NCBI GenBank assembly: GCA_000827495.1
Contig: KN817728.1
Span: forward strand, 1-37,549
Length of the DNA stretch: 37,549 nt
DNA from: Hypholoma sublateritium FD-334 SS-4
Taxonomy: Eukaryota; Basidiomycota; Agaricomycetes; Agaricales; Strophariaceae
Direction: 5' to 3'
Under the pieces are notes generated by a model. It saw only the letters and a list, made by a program, of their open reading frames with translations, ran no database searches and had not been told where the DNA came from. The position numbers were made by a program, and so were the translations under genes. The first letter of the stretch is position 1. Each line of letters opens with the position of its first letter. Below are positions 30,836 to 37,549 of the stretch, in pieces.

Positions 30836-33771
30836 ATGCCCTATGACGAAAATCCGACCGTCGATTGGTCTTCCGGGAGAGTGCTATTACGCAATGGCAG
30901 CATCTTCTGCTCGCCCAACTCGAAACGGGCGGTGTTGATCCCAGACCGAGCTGAAGCTCTCACCAATCCACCACAAGCAGCGTCCAATACTTCGTCGAGA
31001 AATTCCTCGGACTTCAATTACTTCCAGCCTGTATGGTGGAACTGGAGCTATGGTTGGATAGCATTTGTACCAATGTCTCCATCGTTCATCGCCCTGCCGT
31101 TCCAACAACTCTGTTGGAAACCCCGTGTCGTTGAGACCACCAAAGTGATAACCCTTCCTTCCGGCTCTGCAGCAAGTGAACGACGATACACTGTCCGCAG
31201 CGATGATTGTCAGCAGTGGATGAAATGCGAACAAGAAATGACAAGGGCCGCGGATGTAATTCGAATGTTCCACCACATTCCGGGAGGTTTACCGCCTCTA
31301 CCCTCTTCTTTTGGACTAGGCGGGCTACACAGATCTCGCAACGTTGCTGAACGATGTGTCAACACCTGTCGCAAACACTTTGTAATCTGGATGGGGTTTT
31401 TATCATACTTGATTGCCCAAACTACCAGGCCCGAATACAGAAAACCGGCTTCAGGACCGCTACCAAGCTGGTATAATCGCCTGTTGGAGAAGGGTTTTGC
31501 ACCCCCTTGGCTTGATGGGCTAGTCGGGTCTAGTGTTTGCGCTTTTGACTTCCATACAGTCCGTTCCGGGGTCCTCTTTTCTTTCACGGACAACGACCGG
31601 CATCGACCTCCCGCTCAGTGGTTCCTTGCCCATCGAGTACCATGTTGGTACCCACTGTCACGATTTTCGGAGGAACACATGAAAAGAGATACATTTCTAC
31701 GAAATTTAATCCCGCCATCAGAGATGCTCCAGGAGGAACTTACAAAGTTATTTGTTGAACCTAAACTCCCGCTAGTCTTATTCATAATTCAGGGATATAG
31801 AGGTTTTGAATGGGACAACTATAGTGAAGAAATACGAAAGATTCTTAACATCGAGCACGGTGCTTCGGCAGTTCTACGTATATGTTCAGATGAGGTAGCT
31901 AAACGCGATTTCCGCCATTTAGACCCAGACCAACCCACTGAACGAGATGGGATCTTGCTCAAAATGAAAACAATCCTTGCCGAACGAGAGGACATGATAC
32001 GATCAGAGATCCAGGAGGGCCAAGTCTGTCTTCAACAAGGAATGGTTGAGAGGGAGGATTTTGAAGGAATAACATCCCTCCATGCTGACTGGTCGCAGTT
32101 CTTCGAGAAACGTTCCAAACGAGAGGCAGAGCTGCGCTTAAGCGAATCGGACAAAGATCGCGAGGCTCGCTTACAGCGCGAGAGGAATCGGCCTATAAAA
32201 AAATCCAAGATGTATGTATGGCAGACGGTGAAAACGTCTGGCGGTGGAATTATCTTTGCTCGGACTTTGATGAGAAAAAGCGAGCATGCCGATCTTGTCG
32301 AACATTACAAGCCAAGTGAGACCAAGTTCAATGCTCGCTACAGTGAATGGGACTTTTTTGAGGATTTCGACCCAAACAGTTCTGAAAACTTGCCCTACGA
32401 CGATCTTGATGAAAATGGATCAGAGCTTGAGTGGGAAATGCCCGGCGTCCCGCCAGTGGACGATGACCAACAGCGCTCTCATACTGAAGTACCAGCTGTG
32501 GAAGTCGACGGTACAATGGATTTCTATGCAATTGCCCCTGTCGAGGATTATACTCCCCGGTCTCAAAATGGTACATCAGATACAAAAATGACCCATGACT
32601 CCGATTCTGGCACTTCGTGTTGTACAGAAACTAGATTAATTGAAAGGGCTCATTGGCAATTCGGTTTCATACCCCCTCTTGGACAAAAATTTGCAAGCCC
32701 GGGATCAAGCTTCAGCTGGAAGGAAGTTCTTCATACACTCGGTAGCATAAGCGCGGATGCGGAATTTGTCACAGCCGACGACAAAGCGGCCTTGCAGACC
32801 TTTTTCTCTTCGCTTGTCAGCAAGACAATGATCCCAAGTGACTTGGACGATCTCTCGGACCACAATCATTCCTATCTACTCTCTAGGATTGGCCTAGAAA
32901 CCATCAAACAAGTTGGTGAAAACTGGTTCATCTTTATCAAACCTCGTTCGACTATCTCTTCCTGGTATCTAGGAGTGGACAACGCTGCGGCGGTTCTTTA
33001 TATCCTGCGTGTGTTGGCAACTGCGCGGCGGCTTCACACAATGTTCACACTGGGCGAATTGCTCATCAGGAATGGTGTGCGGTTCCGCACGTTTGAGAGA
33101 CTTACCAAGGCAAAATATCATAGGCTATACGAACCTTTCCGACCGCAGTCTTATCGACAGAATGGATATAATTTCACCGCTGAGGACTTTCAAGCTTCCT
33201 TACTGCAGACGAAATACCTGTTGCAGACCCTTCCAGGGCGCGCAGCTTTACTTTCTGGTGGAATCATTGGCCGTATTGCGTGTGAGTTTCTCCAAGCAGA
33301 CGATGTGTTAGACGGTCCCTCAGTCGAGGCAACATTCATTCGCAATGGATTCTGTCTGGAAGAAAATGATAAGCAACATGAATACTGGGACGACGACCTT
33401 ACCGAACAAGAAAGGGCAATCATTTGTGGGACATATGTTATGTATACTGGTAAGTTCTCTCGTTGGTGGCTCAAATGTTGTGGAAATCAACTGCTTTCGC
33501 CTCAGGTTCTGGAGAGCAAATCACGAAGATCTCTTGGTTTCCTCCTCCGCAAGTATGGGAAGGAAGCTCTTATGATTCTCTGGAATGGACACCGAAGGCA
33601 GAGGAAGTGTTCCAAAGTGTTTTTGACAATGCACGTCGAGGGGAATTCCAGCCATTGTCTGCTAGGCGCTGGCGGGACCGCCTGCGCGATTACAAGACCC
33701 CTCGCAAAGCTTTCGAAAACAACAAGGTTCGAGCGAGCAATTTTTTGATTGCGCGTACACGGAATCGGTAG
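30836..33771 (+). CDS. Large protein of unknown function (Agaricomycete-type)
   Basis: Two exons, 30836-33449 and 33506-33771, with a 56-nt intron (GTAAGT...CTCAG), giving 959 residues. Removing the intron restores a conserved-looking end: CGTYVMYTG, then ISWFPPPQVW, LEWTPKAEEVFQ and ARRWRDRLRDY. From memory this C-terminal pattern (C-G-T-Y...W-P-...W...W-T-.-.-A-E) recurs in uncharacterised Agaricomycete proteins. The N-terminal third is rich in Trp and aromatic residues, the middle has a long charged helical stretch (EREDMIRSEIQEGQ to LRLSESDKDREARLQRERN), then an acidic linker (DFDPNSSENLPYDDLDENGS) and a second folded region (from about residue 600). No transmembrane segment or known catalytic motif was found. 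The start is the first ATG of a long uninterrupted frame. Confidence 0.8.
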
Positions 33772-34270
33772 GGTAAACACCATCTAGAGTTTTCATTCTA
33801 CTTCATTTTGCTACGACCGCCCATTGCGAATCTGACACGCTTGTGAATCTTGTTTACTGAGTGCATGCCGATGGAACAGGTAATGGACGAGGTTTGATGG
33901 AGCCTCTTCGTCGAAATTGTATTGAACGCAAAAGCCCCATACGCCATCAGGCGCTATCAGGAAAATTAGATCTCTTGTGTATTATATATGGGCCACTGGG
34001 AAAGAGGTAATAAGTAAGGTATGCACGGGTGTAGTCTGAGACTAATCATGTCACCGTATTACCATCCAAGTTGGATCCGACTCGAGACATTTATTGAAAT
34101 GCCGCAGTTCGATTGTAAGACTCTTGTCACTTGTTCCTGAGAGTTTAATTGGGCATTACATAGTGGCATTGCTGCGGTTACTGCGACGGAGTCCTATAAA
34201 ACAAAATTGAACTCATACAGGGATTCTTAACTTGAAGTTCAACATTCAACTCTGACTACCGCCTACCATT
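33772..34270. other. Intergenic / promoter of the next gene
   Basis: AT-rich and without open frames. The right end carries a TATA box (34195-34200). Confidence 0.6.
34195..34200 (+). promoter_or_regulatory. TATA box
   Basis: CTATAAA lies 71 bp upstream of the ATG at 34271, in a promoter-like setting followed by a CT/CA-rich leader. Confidence 0.55.
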
Positions 34271-35274
34271 ATGGCTTCCCCAAGGACGAGTTATGTCGCG
34301 TCAAATCAAACCACTGAACTCGTATTCATCAATTCGTCTCTGACGAGGGGAATTGGCGGTCCTGCTCCCCGTGTTACAAGACGCAAAGACGATCGTTACA
34401 CGCGACCTCGCTACCCTCCGTCCCCCACTTTAGCTGGCCGGAATGTCGTTCCATTATCAGGAAGACGAGCGGCAAGATTTGTGCAGGATTTTGTCCAGAT
34501 TGAAGGTAAAATTTCGTTGTTGGTTGGATATTTCAAAAATGGACTTCTAACAACTTGTTTAGTCCCTGAACTTGAAGTGGCAATATACCAACCCCTCGAC
34601 CCTTTCAACGAAAGAAATTTGCCTCCCAGTACGTCGGTGTATTAGTACTCATAAAACAGTACATATACTAACTAATTCATAATCATTGACGAAGTTGACA
34701 TCATCAATATGCGGAGGGTGCCTATATTCAATCCTTTAGATGCCCACACATCAACTTTCTCCCAACTAATGAGCATTGATACATTACCTGCTCGAGGACT
34801 CCCTGAAGTCGACTTTTGGCGACTATTCTCAAAATGTGGAGCTTGCTCTAATTTTATGACCACAAGAACGATCCCGTATCATCAGTGCCCGACATCCGGT
34901 CAGTCGCGGAACCATGGCTGTGTTTTCGAATCCGCGTTACTGACCAAATGTTTCATTTCGTTTTCATTGCAGCCACACAGTTTCGCAACTCAATTCCGAA
35001 CTCTCCCATAATAGGTCAGTATTTCTTGAAGCACCTTGATGTCCACGGTGTCGGAGGTGCTTCGGGTATTCCCGAGAACATATTCAAGGCTATGTTCTAT
35101 GCCTGCGGCCAGTGTGGCCGATATATGACTCGAAGAATATTGGAAAATCACCACGAAGACGGGGATTTGGATGATTATACATGTGTTAACTCATCGCTAA
35201 CCAGTACAGGCCCTGCAAGCTCCGTACCTCGCAAAAAAGTTTTAACAGACTTCCCAATTTTAGAACCACTGTAG
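34271..35274 (+). CDS. Unknown protein with two CxxC...H/C (zinc-finger-like) modules
   Basis: Four exons, 34271-34505, 34563-34628, 34695-34898 and 34973-35274, all phase 1 with GT...AG introns, giving 268 residues. Exon 1 has a basic stretch (APRVTRRKDDRYTRPRYPP). Exon 3 contains KCGACSNFMTTRTIPYHQCP, and exon 4 contains ACGQCGRYMTRRILENHH then DDYTC. The two modules share F-(S/Y)-x-C-G-x-C-x3-M-T-(T/R)-R and end in His/Cys, so they look like an internal duplication of a zinc-binding finger. The tail is short. The symmetric phase-1 introns suit exon duplication. No known family is named. A canonical TATA box lies 71 bp upstream. It might be part of one longer gene with the next feature, but the stop at 35272-35274 argues against that. 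Confidence 0.65.
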
Positions 35275-35485
35275 TCTTCCTAAAGACCCATATTCATAGT
35301 AGAAAAAAATCACAATATCATCCCAGTTTTCATTTCTATCGGATAGTGGTCTGTAAAGGAAGCTGGAATCTGACAGATTTTCCGGAACTCTGCGAGTATT
35401 TAGTAGACCACCGCAGATTCCGATTGGCTGCAGACAAGTTGATGGCGACTACACACAAGCAGTTCGAGAATAGGCAACGGAGCAC

Positions 35486-36875
35486 ATGGTGCCAGTCGAT
35501 GTACTTAAAGATGTCTGCGAATACGATGATAAATTCATAGCTCGGCCTGATGGCCTTGGTTGGCATTGCGTGAGACATCTGTTTGAGAGTCTGAGCCAGG
35601 ACGCACTGTTTCAATTTGCAGTCATTCCGACGGCCGCGCACCTTTGTACTAGTACCACCTCCACCTCTCCAGCAAAAATTTGCGTCTCAGATGCTTAGTC
35701 CCTCTAATTCTTCCTCCCATGCTGCGGAAAATATTGACCACAATGAATTGGGAAACGTCTCAGTCCCAGGCTGCTGGCCACCATTCACAGGGCAGAGCGG
35801 CGTGCACTCTATTGCAGACGACATCCCTGGGTGTTCTCTTTCAAATCCTTCACCCGCCTATGATCCTGCTGTAAATCTCCTCCGATCCGAGTCAACGCAG
35901 AGCAGCCCATCAAGTATATTTGATCTCCCGTACTTCACTCCGGAGGCGTCTTCGCCCATCTCTCTCACTGCCATGGATTCCTTCCAGTTAGCTCCTCCAA
36001 GCCCCTTCCAATTTCCGGGAGATCTTACAGGGTTTCCGAATTCCCTCCAAAGCGCAGAGGAGGCCGAGAACTCATTCAATTCTCATGTGCTTATCCCCTG
36101 TTCACCCCATGGCAACGTTAGGTTGCCCTCGGAGTTACCGCTATTATTCCAACCGCCAGCACATTCTACTGCGAATCCCCTCCAGTCTGACCTCCCTGAC
36201 AGCCAGGCGATAGGCCTCTCTCCGAAACCACTATATCCCTTGCAGTCTCGTCTTGACCTCCCCAGATTCTATGGTCCTACTACACATGGGACTGATGGGG
36301 CCGTCGATGATTCAGCCTCCGCAGTGGCACATATAAAGGCCCTCGGCGACGATGCCTTAACAGCCCATAGTTCAAGAGGCCTAGTGATTTACAAGGTAGA
36401 GTCAATCGTATTGAATGCAACTCCTACTAATATTATACACTTGCAGTCTGATTCCCCCCGGGAATTTCTGGAAGCATCTTACAACGTTCTCATTGATACT
36501 CGAAATGCAATTTCAATGCGCCAGTCCGTAATTTTAGCTGACATTGGACAATGTCTCCAACAGCTGGTAACAAGACTGGATGCTTATGACAGCGGCGACG
36601 CGGCTAGGACTTATGTTGACCACGAAATTGAATTCATTGAAGAGGAAAATCAAAAGCGCTCCCTCTCGATCAACTTTTATGGCCTTGAATGCCATCGATC
36701 CTCATGCTCTAATTATGGGCCATCGTTCCTACAGACCAACCGTTTACTATATTTAAAACTACAGTCAATTTTGGACGTGAGCGGTGTATTCCAATCTGCG
36801 GCGTCTGCTTTCATGAATGACCCTTCGTTATTGCGAGAACGTCCCAGTCGTCTATCCCACTTCTTTACTTGCTAA
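35486..36875 (+). CDS. Unknown Pro/Ser-rich protein; 5' end uncertain
   Basis: Exons 35486-35569, 35622-36395 and 36447-36875 (introns of 52 and 51 nt, GT...AG) give 428 residues from the ATG at 35486. The first junction joins DGLGWHC to SFRRPRTF. Residues from about 50 to 240 are low-complexity and rich in Pro, Ser and Leu, like a disordered or activation-type region. The last 180 residues look folded and helical (SPREFLEASYNVLID, then VILADIGQCLQQLV and VDHEIEFIEEENQ). The 51-nt second intron has no stop and a length divisible by three, so its retention adds 17 residues without breaking the frame. Upstream exons between 35275 and 35485 are possible but could not be fixed. No family was recognised. 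Confidence 0.55.
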
Positions 36876-37549
36876 AGCCCAGGGTCTGCTGGTGTTTTAT
36901 TATTATTGAGATTTGTAACAAGTGCAACAAGTGTGTAATTTCAACTATGTAATGGAATGGAATAGATTTTCGCTGACTATGTAGAATTGATGTAGAACTT
37001 CCGTATTTTACATTCAAGTGTATTACTTAGTGTAAATTTATCGAAATAACTTATGGCTGAGGGTGTGGGCACGTGGTAGTTGAGATCCCGATTAGATACA
37101 CGTGAAGGTTATGACTAAGACTTTGCAGTGACAGCGACGAGCGTCGCTCTCTTTCCCTTCCATTTGATCTTCTTTCTCTCCCCTTCGCAGTGTCGACACG
37201 ATTTCCGAGTCATCGCTGAGCATCTCACCCCTCCTTTACCTGTTGTACTCATGATTGTTCGCTGAGGTTCGCAGTCACCCACCGGTACATGTAGTCTTGT
37301 ACAGTGCGTGCGCCGTCGCGACTGCCCATGCCTTCGTAAGTCTTTCTTTACATCTCAATGGATTTATCGATGGCGCACCCGTTGAGAGGCTTGCTGTCGG
37401 GCAAGACACGAATCACAAAACACNCANCCACTGCGGAGCGAGATTCTATCCCTAGATCGAGCGACGCTCTTCCTAGTACTATAAAATCTAATGTGTGCTC
37501 TGCCCCGTAGTAGCTAGCTAATGTAACTTTATGTCTTTCTCTTCAACAA
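36876..37549. other. Right-end intergenic stretch
   Basis: No gene seen. Short GC-rich palindromes AGCGAC-GAGC-GTCGCT (about 37134-37149) and GAGCGACGCTC (about 37460-37470) occur. Ambiguous bases lie at 37424 and 37427, and the window ends without an open gene. Confidence 0.5.

Noticed and set aside
34271..36875. One single gene covering both right-hand unknown genes
   Set aside because: The first model ends in a clean stop at 35274 after a complete second finger module, and no intron joins it convincingly to 35486; transcript data could still overturn this.
37131..37470. Short palindromes around GCGAC/GTCGC as regulatory sites
   Set aside because: Only two very short examples with no linked gene; likely chance.

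Overview
The window is nuclear DNA from a filamentous basidiomycete, most likely an Agaricomycete (mushroom-forming fungus). The evidence is the gene families present and the gene structure. Genes carry many short introns (about 48-77 nt) with GT...AG ends and CTNA-type branch points. Families that are typical of, or expanded in, Agaricomycetes sit side by side: a FunK1-type kinase, a DUF6698 protein, an F-box/LRR protein, a Plavaka-type KDZ transposase, a GH79 relic, a NACHT relic and a Ty3/gypsy element. No rRNA or tRNA gene, operon or CRISPR array was seen.

Layout. Positions 1 to about 6760 are the 3' part of a Ty3/gypsy LTR retrotransposon: a pol reading frame open from the first base, a large region carrying an antisense three-exon gene for a protein with a Zn2Cys6-type cysteine pattern, a polypurine tract, and the 3' LTR. 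The LTR lies directly against a 5'-truncated F-box/LRR gene (to 7898). Next comes a complete four-exon gene for the ER SNARE Use1 (8342-9404, +), convergent with a four-exon FunK1 kinase gene (12069-9789, -). From 12.55 to 15.18 kb there are three consecutive large inverted repeats, the last with a 725-base assembly gap at its centre. They are followed by a ~91 bp minisatellite (15631-15985).

An intact eight-exon DUF6698 gene (18259-16777, -) is followed by a heavily mutated NACHT NTPase relic (about 19340-18590, -). A ten-exon Plavaka-type transposase gene of 1355 codons, undamaged by my splicing, occupies 25802-21242 (-). Similar perfect hairpins lie on both sides of it, at 20278-20306 and 26034-26066, and may mark the element's ends. 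The right part has a small two-exon hypothetical gene (27336-26812, -), a broken GH79 gene (about 30446-29400, -), a 959-residue protein of unknown function (30836-33771, +), and two neighbouring unknown genes (34271-35274 and 35486-36875, +), the first with two copies of a CxxC...H/C module.

The window does not look like one pathway. It is an accessory, repeat-rich stretch in which a conserved housekeeping gene (Use1) is surrounded by mobile elements, their relics and lineage-expanded families. All exon models were spliced by hand from the sequence; each complete model keeps one reading frame across all its introns, but none is supported by transcript data. Family names come from recognising motifs, not from a database search.
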